DNA of 64,000 nt from Candidatus Bathyarchaeota archaeon (GCA_003151735.1 PLYI01000036.1:1-64000), one strand, 5' to 3'. Positions 24,115 to 32,664 are shown, counted from the first letter of the stretch. Program-made: numbers and translations. Notes: generated from the sequence alone by a model not told the origin.

Positions 24115-25071
24115 ATGGATTCGATCGAAGGAATCCTTGAGTATAAACGTAGTCACAACATTGTAGTTTTTGCTCACAACTATCAGTCACCAGAAATCCA
24201 AGCTATCGCAGACTGTGTAGGAGACACTTTTTACCTCGCCGTCAAAGCTAACGACATAGAATGTGATGCCATAGTTTTCTGTGGACCGGACTTCATGGTT
24301 GAGATGACCGCTCTACTTAACCCTGATAAAAAGGTGGTTTATGCCAATCCTGCCGCACGTTGTCCTCTGGCCGCTATGTGCTCAGGTGAGGACATAGAAA
24401 TGCTGAGGAAAGAGTATCCAGGGGTGCCAATTGTGGGGTACCTGAATACTTCAATGGATTGCCGATCGAAAGTGGATATCTGCTGTGGCTCACGCAACTG
24501 TTTAGAGGTTGTTCGAAGCTTGGATTCCCATGAAGTTATAGTAATTCCGGATGAGAACCTCGCTGCATACATTCAGCGTTGCGTTCCAGAGAAGAAGATT
24601 ATTTCTTGGCTAGGGTTTTGCGCTGTCCATGAATACATAAAAGCAGAAGACGTCGCGGAGTTGAAAAGGCTTCACCCAAAAGCCGAAGTGCTTGTTCATC
24701 CAGAGTGTACACCTGAAGTTGCAAGCTTAGCCACTGCTGTACTATCAACAAATGAAATGGTGGAACGCGCCATGAATTCAGCTTCAGACGAATTTATCAT
24801 AGTGACGGAAAATGAGTTAATCCATCGCCTCACAGAGGCAGCGCCAACAAAAAAGTTCTACATTCTACCTAAAGCTGTATGCCACACGCAAAAAAAAATC
24901 ACGCTTCACGATGTCATTAGAGCAATAGAAACTCTTGAACCAGAGGTCAAACTAGACGCGCAGACCGTAATTGATGCTAGACGCCCTCTTGAGAAAATGT
25001 TAACTCTGGACGCTTTAAAGAATACGAATTCGGTTAAAAGTGAGGGATTATGTGTTTCCAGTTCATTGTAA
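24115..25071 (+). CDS. nadA: Quinolinate synthase
   Basis: The product is quinolinate synthase A, which joins iminoaspartate and dihydroxyacetone phosphate in NAD synthesis. Family marks include VVFAHNYQSPEIQ near the start, FCGPDFMVEMTALLNP, VGYLNTSMDCRSKVDICC, HPECTPEV and KAVCHTQ. Three cysteines in these contexts would hold the 4Fe-4S cluster. I start at 24115 (MDSIEGIL), because the longer frame overlaps the zinc-ribbon gene and adds unlikely residues. Length (318 aa) is normal. nadB and nadC are not in the window. Confidence 0.93.
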   Translation: MDSIEGILEYKRSHNIVVFAHNYQSPEIQAIADCVGDTFYLAVKANDIECDAIVFCGPDFMVEMTALLNPDKKVVYANPAARCPLAAMCSGEDIEMLRKEYPGVPIVGYLNTSMDCRSKVDICCGSRNCLEVVRSLDSHEVIVIPDENLAAYIQRCVPEKKIISWLGFCAVHEYIKAEDVAELKRLHPKAEVLVHPECTPEVASLATAVLSTNEMVERAMNSASDEFIIVTENELIHRLTEAAPTKKFYILPKAVCHTQKKITLHDVIRAIETLEPEVKLDAQTVIDARRPLEKMLTLDALKNTNSVKSEGLCVSSSL

Positions 25072-25912
25072 CGAGGTTGGAGTTAGAAAAGTTAACTTCG
25101 ATTTAAACGAGAAAGCGATCCGTAAAGTTTCCATTGGCAAACAGGTTTACTGGAAGAGCCATTATATTCTGCTAACAAATCATAACGATTGGGCAGTTAT
25201 CAAAATTAGAACCGAAGGTTCAGGTCTTTTTAGAGAAATCTCCCAAATTGATGTAATTGCATTGCCGAACGATGTTGAGTGTGTTGAAAACTCGTCGTTG
25301 AATGTTTTGAGTGTAAGCTCAATGGCTCGGGTAGCTTCCAAAACAAGTAAGCGGGCAGTTATTGTAAAAGGCGCTTTCGATCACATGTCGTTTATTTTAG
25401 GTGAAACCGCTATTGTCTTGAATGTCTACGATGTGGTTCCGCCTAAGCCTTCTAAACTAGTTAACTTAACCGAGAAGGCGTTAGCTCGGGAAAGCATCGA
25501 TAGACCTGTAATAGTGGTACCTAAAATCTTGGACGTTCACACCTTAGTTAATCCCAAGGATAAGATAGTGATGTTTCCATGTCATACCTCTGGAGTCAAT
25601 TTAGAACAGAAAAATCGAAGAGTGCTATTCCTTGATGAAGCTCCAACTTTGACAAGTTCTGAAGCAAAATCGGTGACTTTGGTTGGATGCGACTTGTCCC
25701 GAAAGGTTTTTCGTTCCCAATATAGAGTAAACCCCAAGTTCCGAAACATGTGCCCAAAAAAGTGGGCGCTCAAAGACAGCTCGGACGAGTTGAGCATGTG
25801 CCTCTGCTGCCTTGAAAATTGCGACTTCAAGCGAGAGGGCAACCTACTTGTGTTGCCTTGGGGTGTAACCTCTAGGCAAGTTGAAGCAGCCATCAAGAGT
25901 CTCTGGGAGTAG
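25040..25912 (+). CDS. Conserved protein of unknown function overlapping nadA (290 aa)
   Basis: The GTG start lies 32 bp inside the end of nadA, so the two are translationally coupled. The 290-residue soluble protein has several strand-rich blocks and a Cys-rich C-terminus (NMCPKKWALKDSSDELSMC, then CLCCLENCDFKREGN) that could bind a metal or an iron-sulfur cluster. I do not recognise a named domain. Its tie to nadA suggests a part in NAD or aspartate metabolism, for instance an iminoaspartate-forming or cluster-related partner, but no catalytic motif shows this. Confidence 0.7.
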   Translation: MRDYVFPVHCNEVGVRKVNFDLNEKAIRKVSIGKQVYWKSHYILLTNHNDWAVIKIRTEGSGLFREISQIDVIALPNDVECVENSSLNVLSVSSMARVASKTSKRAVIVKGAFDHMSFILGETAIVLNVYDVVPPKPSKLVNLTEKALARESIDRPVIVVPKILDVHTLVNPKDKIVMFPCHTSGVNLEQKNRRVLFLDEAPTLTSSEAKSVTLVGCDLSRKVFRSQYRVNPKFRNMCPKKWALKDSSDELSMCLCCLENCDFKREGNLLVLPWGVTSRQVEAAIKSLWE

Positions 25913-26074
25913 AGCCTTTAATTTTAAGACTTTGATTTCAATCAAAAAGTTAAGATTTAACTAAGGGGAAATTAAGCATTGTTATCTAAGCAGAACAATT
26001 TACCTTGATGCTTGTTGTTTATGCATCAATGTCACTATTAAATCAACTAAATCAAAAAAAGGATGAGTTGATGT

Positions 26075-26521
26075 TTATTCTTGTTTGATTTGAACCTCGA
26101 CGGGGACGCCGTTTTTCAAGATGTCCAGCACAGGGCAACGTTCTTCGGCTATCTTTAGGAGTTCATTTATTTTGTCTGGGTCGCCTTCAGCTTTCACTTT
26201 GGTAATGGCTTTTATGTTCTGGAAGCCTGGTCTAACGTTTGGGACTCCGAAGAAGCCGCCTAAATCTATTTCTCCATCAACGCTGGTTTCAACAGATTTC
26301 ACGTCTACTCCTAGTTTTTGTCCGTAGAACTTGAGGACGATGGCTTGGCAACTTCCAAGAGCAGCGAGCACCAGTTCGACGGGGTTTGGTCCTTTGTCAG
26401 TTCCACCTAGCTCGTTGGGTTCATCGATTTCGATGCTGTGTGTTCGTATGGTTGATTCTATGTGGAACCCATCTTTGGCGGAGAGTTTTGATTCAAATTT
26501 GGTTATGTTATTTTTTGCCAT
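26075..26521 (-). CDS. OsmC family peroxide-reducing protein (148 aa)
   Basis: The OsmC/Ohr fold is shown by NPVELVLAALGSCQAIVLKF, with the first reactive Cys, and AEERCPVLDIL, with the second. OsmC proteins reduce organic peroxides by a thiol pair. I use the ATG at 26521 (MAKNN), which has GAGGAAAC upstream; the frame is open ten codons further. The palindrome ATAACGGTGTTAT at 26561-26573, shared with the CBS genes, suggests common redox- or sulfur-linked control. Confidence 0.88.
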   Translation of the reverse strand: MAKNNITKFESKLSAKDGFHIESTIRTHSIEIDEPNELGGTDKGPNPVELVLAALGSCQAIVLKFYGQKLGVDVKSVETSVDGEIDLGGFFGVPNVRPGFQNIKAITKVKAEGDPDKINELLKIAEERCPVLDILKNGVPVEVQIKQE

Positions 26522-26560
26522 TTTTTGTTTCCTCGATTGTTTGGTTGACAATATGCATGT

Positions 26561-26573
26561 ATAACGGTGTTAT
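26561..26573. promoter_or_regulatory. Palindromic operator ATAACGGTGTTAT upstream of the OsmC gene
   Basis: The 5-bp arms ATAAC/GTTAT with a 3-bp centre lie 40 bp before the OsmC start. This is the same palindrome as at 21383, 21405 and 29722. Confidence 0.6.
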
Positions 26574-26726
26574 ATTCATTTTTGTTGATGATATTCCAAA
26601 AAGAATATTTGAACCCGGCAAAGGATCAATAAATCGTAATCTGGCTCAAAATGATATCGAACTAATCACGATACTAAATAGAAAACTCATAAAAAAGGAG
26701 ATGAGCAAATTTGATTTCTTTCCAAA

Positions 26727-26870
26727 TCACTTAACGTACTTTGCCGGGTTCTTGTCAAAGGTTGATTTGCAGCCTGGTGCGCAGAAATAATATGTCTTGC
26801 CGTTATAATCAGATTTCAGCTTCGCGGTTTTCTCGTTGACGTCCATTTTACAAACTGGATCTTTAGCCAT
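26727..26870 (-). CDS. Stand-alone YHS-domain protein (47 aa)
   Basis: The whole 47-residue protein is one YHS domain: AKDPVCKMDVNEKTAKL then KTYYFCAPGCKSTFDKNP. The two cysteine sites (Cys7, and Cys30 with Cys34) bind metal, typically copper. The ATG has GGAGGTGAAAAGT upstream. It is very close to the N-terminal domain of the copper ATPase encoded next (27001-29145) and follows it on the same strand, so it probably serves as a copper chaperone for that pump or is controlled with it. Confidence 0.85.
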   Translation of the reverse strand: MAKDPVCKMDVNEKTAKLKSDYNGKTYYFCAPGCKSTFDKNPAKYVK

Positions 26871-27000
26871 ACTTTTCACCTCCATACAATTCTCATATCT
26901 TCACAAAAAAATGGAAAAAGTTCACAGAAAATATTCGCATTTGAGCTTTTATGTATTCTGTGAAAGCGGTGTTTCCAAACATTTTAACTGTGCCTACCGT

Positions 27001-29145
27001 TTAATCATCGTATTTTTTAAACTTGAACTTGGCTGTCTTAAGTAGCGCTGAGTTTGTCACGACGGTTAAGCTGCTTATAGCCATTGCTCCTGCTGCATAT
27101 ATTGGGTTTAACAGTGCTAAAGCTGCAATCGGGATCATTACAACGTTGTAGATGAATGCCCAGAACAGGTTGGTGTTGATTTTACGCATTGTCTTCTTGC
27201 TAAGTTCGATTGCTAATGCGACGTCTCGTAGGTCGTCTTTGATTAGGACGATTCCGCCTGTTTCTTTTGCGATGTCTGTTCCGCTTCCGATGGCAATGCC
27301 AATATCTGCTCTTGCTATCGCTGGTGCATCATTGATTCCATCGCCGACAAACGCCACCACTTTGCCTTCACTCTGTAACTTCTTTATAGCTTCCTCTTTC
27401 TGCCATGGCAACACGTTTGCTATTACGCTGTCTATACCTAATTGAGCGGCTATGGCTTTAGCAGTTCTTTCGTTGTCACCTGTTAGCATAGCGACTTCCA
27501 GCTTCATGCTCTTGAGCCCGTTAACAGCTTCTATGGCATCTGTTTTTAGAGTGTCCATTGCAGCAACTATGCCTACTGCATTGCCGTCAACTGCCAAGAT
27601 CATGGCGGTTTTTCCTTCTGTTTCTAGCTTTACCATCTCATCTTCTATTTGTGTCGTGGTTATGTGTTGTTCTTGCATTAGTTTTCGGTTTCCAAGGAAC
27701 ACCGCTCTGTTTTTAACGGTGCATTTTACTCCTCTGCCGGGCAAGGCTTCGAAAGCTGTAGCGTCAACGAGTTTAATTTCGGCTTTTTCTGCTTGTTTAA
27801 CGATAGCTTCTGCCAATGGGTGCTCTGAACCTTTCTCTGCTGAACCCGCAAACATTAATACGTCATTTTCGCTAAAGCCGTTGAAGGTTTTTACGTCTGT
27901 TACTGAAGGTTCGCCTTTTGTCAGTGTTCCTGTTTTGTCGAATACTACCGTTGTGAGTTTGCGTGCTTTCTCTACGTATTCGCCACTCCTTAGTAGTATG
28001 CCATATTCAGCTCCTTTTCCTACACCTGCCATTATCGCTGTTGGAGTAGCTATACCTAAAGCACACGGGCAAGCAATCAGTAGGACCGCAAGCAATGCCA
28101 GAAAAGCTGTACTGAAACCTGCCGTGATAAACCAGAACGTGAACGATATTATTGCAACTGCAAATACAACGGGGACGAATTTGGAGACAATACGATCCGC
28201 AAATTTCTGTACTGGTACGGCTGAAGCTTGGGCTTCTTCTACCATATGAATTATTTGAGATAGAGCTGTTCCTTCCCCGACTTTTGTCACCTTGAATTTA
28301 AAAACACCTGTTTTGTTTATAGTTGCTCCGATTACTTCACTTCCGACGTTTTTCTCGTTCGGTATGCTCTCGCCTGTGAGAAGTTTTTCGTCAACCGAGG
28401 AATAACCTTCGATTACTATGCCGTCTGTGGGGATTTTTTCGCCTGGTTTAACGATTACTATGTCATCTGTTTGTAGTTCTTCTGCTGAAACTTCGACTTC
28501 TTTGCCGTCTCGGATTAAGGTCGCTGTTGTCGGTTTTAGTTCAAGGAGTTTTCGGATGGATGCCGCTGATTTGCGGCGTATGGATTCTTCGATGTATTTT
28601 CCCAGCAAAACGAATGCTAGGATAGCGATGGCTATTTCTAAGTAGCCCGTGCCTCCGACTGCGACGTTTGGGAAAAAGGCGTTGAGGGCTCCATAGGACC
28701 AGCCAGCGAGTACACCTATTGAAACCAAAACGTCCATGTTTACTTTTCGATTTCTAAGCGAGAAGTAAGCACCCTTAAGAATGCTAAAGCCAGCCCACCA
28801 GATTATTGGAAGTGAAATTATAAAGATTACTAAGCTGTATGCTGATAGCGTACCGATTACTTCAAGTGATGTTATTGCAGCGGCAAGCCCGAATGCCGTA
28901 GCGATTTTTAGTCCTCCTGCCGCAATTGCTGCTATTAAGGTTAGGGTTACGCGGCGCCTCATCGCTTTAAGTTCGCGTTCCGGGTTGGTGTAAACGTCTA
29001 CGCATGATTGTGAACAGAAATAGTATGTTCTGTCGCCTATCTTGGCTTTGAGTGCTGTTTCTTTGTCAACGATCATTCCGCATACTGGGTCTCTTGCTGT
29101 TTTGCATAGTTCGTTGTTTTTGCTTTCTTTCATTTTATCGGACAT
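27001..29145 (-). CDS. copA: Copper-transporting P-type ATPase with N-terminal YHS domain
   Basis: The product starts with a YHS domain ([17 protein letters not shown], then YYFCSQSC) in place of a heavy-metal-associated domain. It continues as a P1B ATPase with eight membrane segments, TGES in the actuator loop, the intramembrane metal site CPC ([12 protein letters not shown]), phosphorylation site [10 protein letters not shown] and hinge GDGINDAPA. It would export Cu(I) (or Ag) across the cell membrane. The frame is open from 29157, but the ATG at 29145 has GGCGAG close by. It is divergent from the PadR/TRASH regulator, its likely controller. Confidence 0.92.
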   Translation of the reverse strand: MSDKMKESKNNELCKTARDPVCGMIVDKETALKAKIGDRTYYFCSQSCVDVYTNPERELKAMRRRVTLTLIAAIAAGGLKIATAFGLAAAITSLEVIGTLSAYSLVIFIISLPIIWWAGFSILKGAYFSLRNRKVNMDVLVSIGVLAGWSYGALNAFFPNVAVGGTGYLEIAIAILAFVLLGKYIEESIRRKSAASIRKLLELKPTTATLIRDGKEVEVSAEELQTDDIVIVKPGEKIPTDGIVIEGYSSVDEKLLTGESIPNEKNVGSEVIGATINKTGVFKFKVTKVGEGTALSQIIHMVEEAQASAVPVQKFADRIVSKFVPVVFAVAIISFTFWFITAGFSTAFLALLAVLLIACPCALGIATPTAIMAGVGKGAEYGILLRSGEYVEKARKLTTVVFDKTGTLTKGEPSVTDVKTFNGFSENDVLMFAGSAEKGSEHPLAEAIVKQAEKAEIKLVDATAFEALPGRGVKCTVKNRAVFLGNRKLMQEQHITTTQIEDEMVKLETEGKTAMILAVDGNAVGIVAAMDTLKTDAIEAVNGLKSMKLEVAMLTGDNERTAKAIAAQLGIDSVIANVLPWQKEEAIKKLQSEGKVVAFVGDGINDAPAIARADIGIAIGSGTDIAKETGGIVLIKDDLRDVALAIELSKKTMRKINTNLFWAFIYNVVMIPIAALALLNPIYAAGAMAISSLTVVTNSALLKTAKFKFKKYDD

Positions 29146-29218
29146 TTTTCTCGCCAACTATTACCATAATACTGTTTTATTTAAATATGTCTTTAAAAGA
29201 TATAATTATTGGAGATAT

Positions 29219-29725
29219 ATGTCAGCCTCATCAAAAACCGAAGACCTCGTATGTAATTTCTCAAGATTCTACATCCTAACAATACTCTATGAAGCGCCAC
29301 AACACGGATACAGCATACTAAGTACCTTCAAAGATAGAACAGGAAAAGAAATCAGCCCTAGTCTCGTATATCCATTCCTGCGCCAGCTTGAAAAGAAATA
29401 CTTGGTTACCCGTTCATTAAAGCCTGTAGGCGAAAAGAAGAAGAAAGTATTTGAATTAACACCCAAAGGAGCGGAACTTTGCGAGAAACTTTTCAAGCGA
29501 TTTTCAGCACTTGTGTCAGTAGCAATTGAATCGAGTTTGACGACCTGTGCCAGTTGCGGCTGCAAAATATTCGAAGGTGCACACAAGGAAACAGTTAACG
29601 GTAAAGAGAATGCTTTCTGCTGCATTCACTGTGCAAGGTCCTATAAAAAAGATCAGATAAGGAACGGGGAAAGTTTCAGGAGCCAATTAAACTGTAAGGA
29701 CGATAATCTTATATTCACGCTATAA
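29219..29725 (+). CDS. PadR-type regulator with C-terminal TRASH-like metal site (168 aa)
   Basis: Residues 1-100 form a PadR winged helix (FYILTILYEAPQHGYSIL; SLVYPFLRQLEKKYLVTRSL; VFELTPKGAEL). The C-terminal part adds CASCGCKIFEGAHK and AFCCIHCARSYK, a metal-binding knuckle of the TRASH kind. The combination of a DNA-binding domain with a Cys cluster suggests a copper- or metal-sensing repressor. I start at 29219 (MSASSKTED), preceded by GGAG; an open frame extends upstream into copA sequence. It is divergent from copA across 73 bp, which supports control of the pump. Confidence 0.85.
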   Translation: MSASSKTEDLVCNFSRFYILTILYEAPQHGYSILSTFKDRTGKEISPSLVYPFLRQLEKKYLVTRSLKPVGEKKKKVFELTPKGAELCEKLFKRFSALVSVAIESSLTTCASCGCKIFEGAHKETVNGKENAFCCIHCARSYKKDQIRNGESFRSQLNCKDDNLIFTL

Positions 29726-29735
29726 CGACGTTATA
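29721..29735. promoter_or_regulatory. Perfect palindrome TATAACGACGTTATA after the PadR gene
   Basis: This site overlaps the PadR stop codon and lies 26 bp before the 29761 membrane gene. It is the most symmetric member of the ATAAC-N3-GTTAT group and may act as the operator for the 29761-30588 pair. Confidence 0.6.
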
Positions 29736-29760
29736 TCTAAAATGGATTTGAGGAATAACT

Positions 29761-30027
29761 ATGAGTCTTCCGCTTGTTGATATAGTCCTTCGCATCGCTC
29801 TTGTGATCGCTACAGGCATCCTATTCACGGTTGTTTTTGCAGCCTACTTGCGCCTAAGAAACAGAAAATTACTATTTCTCTCTACAGGCTTTGGAATTTT
29901 CTTTGTCCACGCATTAATCTATATTCCTGAACTTTTTGGGCCGACCTATATTATAGACGAAAATACCCATCTAGTGATTCATTTGGTGGCGTTATTTTTC
30001 ATACTGTTAAGCACGTTGAAGGACTGA
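29761..30027 (+). CDS. Small membrane protein (88 aa) paired with a winged-helix regulator
   Basis: Three hydrophobic segments (about 7-29, 36-54 and 68-84) make up most of this 88-residue protein; there is little loop sequence. The wHTH gene begins 15 bp downstream, so the two form an operon. Pairs of a small membrane protein with a two-domain wHTH regulator are frequent in archaeal genomes; the membrane partner may pass a signal or hold the regulator. Function is not known. Confidence 0.7.
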   Translation: MSLPLVDIVLRIALVIATGILFTVVFAAYLRLRNRKLLFLSTGFGIFFVHALIYIPELFGPTYIIDENTHLVIHLVALFFILLSTLKD

Positions 30028-30042
30028 AAAGGGCCAATTGGC

Positions 30043-30588
30043 ATGTTTAAAGACGAGATCTTGGAGAACGAAAATAGACGAAAAATCTATAGAGTCATAG
30101 AGCATTCTCCAGGCATTCATCTAAGAGAACTCCAAAGAGTCTTGAACATGCCGCTTACCACGATGGAATATCATTTGAGCTATATGGCGAGAAAGAAAAT
30201 TATCTATTCTGAAACCGATACCCATTACAAGAGATATTATGCTAAGCCTCTAGGGGATGAAGATAAGAAAGTATTATCTGCGTTAAGGCAGAAAAGACTA
30301 CGAGAAATCGTTCTTTTGATTCTATCAACTGGAAAAGCCAAGTACCAATTCATGGCTGATTACCTAAAGATTCCACATTCAACGCTTTCCTTCTATCTAA
30401 AATACTTGATTGATAATGGCATTCTCATTAAAGACAAAGTCGGCTATGAGACCATATACACAGTTAAAGACGACGAGAGAGTCGTCAAAGTTTTAATTGC
30501 TTACAAAGCAAGCTTTCTAGACAAGTTAATTGACAAGACAATCGCTATGTGGTTGGAGACCTACACTCGGGAAGAGAGAACAGCGTAA
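30043..30588 (+). CDS. Two-domain winged-helix transcriptional regulator (181 aa)
   Basis: Two wHTH units are visible: residues 10-65 (GIHLRELQRVLNMPLTTMEY, with wing THYKRYYA) and residues 85-145 (YQFMADYLKIPHSTLSFYLK, with wing GYETIYTV). There is no ligand domain. The C-terminus YTREERTA has a decayed copy at 32464-32493, proof of a local duplication. It lies between a membrane protein and a promoter-motif-bearing PepSY-like gene, so it is a candidate regulator for the motif regulon. Confidence 0.8.
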   Translation: MFKDEILENENRRKIYRVIEHSPGIHLRELQRVLNMPLTTMEYHLSYMARKKIIYSETDTHYKRYYAKPLGDEDKKVLSALRQKRLREIVLLILSTGKAKYQFMADYLKIPHSTLSFYLKYLIDNGILIKDKVGYETIYTVKDDERVVKVLIAYKASFLDKLIDKTIAMWLETYTREERTA

Positions 30589-30596
30589 ATCCAATT

Positions 30597-30639
30597 ATTG
30601 TTCTATTAGGCGTCAATTTTTGTGCGTCGTTTCTTATAA
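30597..30639 (+). promoter_or_regulatory. Bipartite 43-bp promoter element, copy 4
   Basis: ATTGTTCTATT, 11 bp, TTTGTGCGTCG and TTATAA stand with the fixed spacing, 115 bp before the PepSY-like gene at 30754. Confidence 0.7.
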
Positions 30640-30700
30640 GGTCTGAACGGAGCTTGTTGTATAATAAACAATGTAGCGAGTGTTAAATTGGCTGTTTTCC

Positions 30701-30716
30701 ATTTCAGCCAACTTCT
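30701..30716 (+). promoter_or_regulatory. GCCAACTTCTA element before the 30754 gene (single, degenerate copy)
   Basis: ATTTCAGCCAACTTCT followed by A lies 48 bp upstream of the start. Its last 15 bases match the elements before the 47984 and 41700 genes, but the preceding GTTTCA direct repeat has drifted. Confidence 0.5.
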
Positions 30717-30753
30717 AACCTCCCTTCAGTCTATAGTGAGGTGAACTACAAAA

Positions 30754-31572
30754 ATGAAAAGTTGGAAAATAATTGCAATCGTCGTAGCAGTGGTGGCAAT
30801 TGCAACTGCAGCATTAACAGCATCAGCGTATGCAATGATGAACGGGCAAGTGTTCCAAGGTATGTATGGAGGAAACAACGTTAACACTAATGGGTATTAT
30901 GGTGGTATGATGAATGGCGGTGGCGCTGGCATGATGGGTCAAGGCGGATTTAACGGTGGAGGAATGATGAGTGGATATACATACAATCAGCAAGGTACAG
31001 ATTGTGGTAATCACGGTCAAGGACTAAACTATTCAACCAACACAACAAACCCAATAGGCATAAACACTGCACTGACAGACGCGCAGAACTATGTAGGTAG
31101 CCTTAACAACCCTGACTTAACGATCAAACAAATTGAAGAGTACAGTGACAACTTCTATGTCCAAGTTATTGAGAAAAGCACTAACAACGGCGCTTATGAA
31201 CTAATAGTTGACAAATATACTGGAGCAGTCTTCCCAGAGATGGGACCTAACATAATGTGGAACACAAAATACCAAACAACAGCAGGTGGAATGATGAATG
31301 GCGGCATGATGAGCGGATATAGCAACACAATAACACCAACCACAACACTGCCAGTAAATGTAACTCAAGCAAACGCTAATGCACAACAATACCTAAGCGC
31401 AAATTACCCAGGAACGACCACAGGTGACATAGTAACGTTCTATGGTTACTATACTATCGAAGTCCTCAACAATAGCAATAGCTACGGTATGATAAGCGTT
31501 AATGGTTACTCAGGCCAAGTCTGGTACCACACCTGGCATGGAAACTTCATACAGGAACTTGATGTCACTTAA
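30754..31572 (+). CDS. Secreted Met/Gly-rich protein with two PepSY-like blocks (272 aa)
   Basis: A signal peptide (about 1-27, KIIAIVVAVVAIATAALTAS) precedes a low-complexity zone rich in GGMM, GAGMM and GGGMM (about 38-75). Two similar alpha/beta blocks follow: about 105-170 with IKQIEEYSDNFYVQVIEKST and about 205-270 ending GYSGQVWYHTWHGNF. They resemble PepSY domains. The methionine clusters are like those of copper-binding surface proteins. It is one of three intact members here (others at 47229 and 62502) and lies in the copper locus. A role in binding or reducing copper outside the cell is inferred. Confidence 0.75.
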   Translation: MKSWKIIAIVVAVVAIATAALTASAYAMMNGQVFQGMYGGNNVNTNGYYGGMMNGGGAGMMGQGGFNGGGMMSGYTYNQQGTDCGNHGQGLNYSTNTTNPIGINTALTDAQNYVGSLNNPDLTIKQIEEYSDNFYVQVIEKSTNNGAYELIVDKYTGAVFPEMGPNIMWNTKYQTTAGGMMNGGMMSGYSNTITPTTTLPVNVTQANANAQQYLSANYPGTTTGDIVTFYGYYTIEVLNNSNSYGMISVNGYSGQVWYHTWHGNFIQELDVT

Positions 31573-31782
31573 TCCAAGAAAGAACAATATCCAAAACCAT
31601 TTATTTTTTTGTTATTTTTGTCGAATAATCAAGTACTGCCCATTTCCGACTTTAAAGCTTCAAATGGCTTCATTTTATTGAAGCCCGAAAAAGCACATTA
31701 GGCAATCTCCTACAGGAATTCAAATGCTTAATTCAATCTTTTGTTCAAGAATTCTGTTAAAAATGCAACGTCCTATCTTGTT

Positions 31783-31825
31783 TTTGAACTATTGCTCTTC
31801 ATTCTTTGTCCGTTGTGTCTTATTA
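31783..31825 (+). promoter_or_regulatory. Bipartite 43-bp promoter element, copy 5
   Basis: TTTGAACTATT, 11 bp, TTTGTCCGTTG and TTATTA stand upstream of the small ORFs at 31876 and 32036. Confidence 0.65.
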
Positions 31826-31875
31826 GACTGGCATAGGGTTCAGATAACAAAGAAGAGGCTGATACTTTGATAGAC

Positions 31876-32022
31876 ATGATTAAAATTGGAAATATAAAAA
31901 TGGCAATAAATGATGAACAGTTAGCAAATGAAGTGGTTGAAGAATATTTCACCAAAAAGAGACACAAACGTAACTTAAACAAAAGAGAAGCGGAAAAAAC
32001 TACATACTTTATACATGTTTGA
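31876..32022 (+). CDS. Possible small basic protein (48 aa)
   Basis: An ATG (or an in-frame TTG 9 bp earlier) opens a 48-codon frame starting MIKIGNIKMAINDEQLANEV and ending in a Lys/Arg-rich tail. It follows promoter copy 5 at a suitable distance and ends 13 bp before the zinc-ribbon frame at 32036. No domain is recognised. Coding is plausible from position only. Confidence 0.35.
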   Translation: MIKIGNIKMAINDEQLANEVVEEYFTKKRHKRNLNKREAEKTTYFIHV

Positions 32023-32035
32023 GGAAAGGACGCAA

Positions 32036-32218
32036 ATGGGACTTTTTACAAAATACTGCGCTCAGTGTTGAATGAAAATTGAGAAACATCAAGATGTAAT
32101 AAGGTTTGGAAAACACTTCGATTCAGAACAACACGCTGAATTGTACGCTAAACAAAGAGAAGAAAGCCATAATGCACATGATGAATCAGCACATCAAAGC
32201 CATGGCTGTTGTTGTTGA
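32036..32218 (+). pseudogene. Zinc-ribbon/TRASH-like small gene interrupted by an in-frame TGA
   Basis: A GAGGAAAGGA ribosome-binding site and ATG start a frame reading MGLFTKYCAQC, then TGA at 32069-32071, then MKIEKHQDVIRFGKHFDSEQ and a His/Cys-rich end HQSHGCCC. The relatives at 23909 and 32934 have Gly (GGA/GGC class codons) where this copy has TGA, so a single G-to-T change has broken it. The remainder is intact and begins with ATG, so a shorter product could still be made. Function of the family is inferred to be metal binding. Confidence 0.65.
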
Positions 32219-32226
32219 AAAAAGAC

Positions 32227-32364
32227 TTGAAGAAATGGAGAAGACTGTATATGCTCGCAATCGGAGCAACTAATCTATTGTTTATTGCCCTGGGTATGGG
32301 TTCTTTAGTAGTAGCGTTCGTCGTATCTGAGTATCAGATCAAACGTTGGTCTTTGGAGCGATAA
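32227..32364 (+). CDS. Small single-span membrane protein (45 aa)
   Basis: The TTG at 32227 opens a frame with a basic start (LKKWRRLYM), one membrane segment (LAIGATNLLFIALGMGSLVV, plus AFVV) and a basic end (YQIKRWSLER). It begins 8 bp after the zinc-ribbon frame and may share its transcript. No family is known to me. Confidence 0.4.
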   Translation: MKKWRRLYMLAIGATNLLFIALGMGSLVVAFVVSEYQIKRWSLER

Positions 32365-32463
32365 AATGTTAAGGCATAAAAAGTCTCTTGAAAGAAAATT
32401 ATCAAAAATCTGAAGAAAAAATAGAAAGCGGTTAATCAAAGTCTAAATGAAGTTCAATTCAAA

Positions 32464-32544
32464 GCTTACTCCCGAGAAGAGAGAGTAGCTTAAAGTCAGT
32501 TTTTGTTCTATTAGCTGCCAAGTTTTGCACGTTGTTTCTTATAA
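32464..32544 (+). pseudogene. Duplicated remnant: wHTH gene tail plus promoter element copy 6
   Basis: AYSREERVA and a TAA at 32491-32493 match the last residues (YTREERTA) of the intact regulator at 30043. The following sequence repeats the intact intergenic region as well, including the 43-bp promoter element at 32502-32544 (TTTGTTCTATT, 11 bp, TTTGCACGTTG, TTATAA). The rest of the regulator copy is gone. Confidence 0.7.
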
Positions 32545-32606
32545 ACCGCTGAGTTGAGAATTGCTTAGGGAAAAAGTTGTGAGGCTTTAAGGTATGTCTA
32601 AAAACT

Positions 32607-32630
32607 GTTTCAAAATTGTTTCAGCCAAGT
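32607..32630 (+). promoter_or_regulatory. GTTTCA direct-repeat element in the decayed copy
   Basis: GTTTCA occurs at 32607 and 32618 (11 bp apart), followed by GCCAAGT. This matches the elements upstream of the MMGG-type genes and marks where a PepSY-like gene probably once started. Confidence 0.55.
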
Positions 32631-32664
32631 AGCTACGCTGCAAGATAGCAATAGCACAACTTAT

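Noticed and set aside
27152-29042. Several long plus-strand frames opposite copA (97, 265, 75 and 70 codons)
   Set aside because: They are the antisense of a strongly conserved P-type ATPase, rich in Ser/Thr/Ala as expected from the complementary frame, and lack ribosome-binding sites.
32069-32071. TGA as a selenocysteine codon in the zinc-ribbon gene
   Set aside because: Relatives have Gly, not Cys, at this place and no selenocysteine insertion structure was seen; many genes here use TGA as stop.
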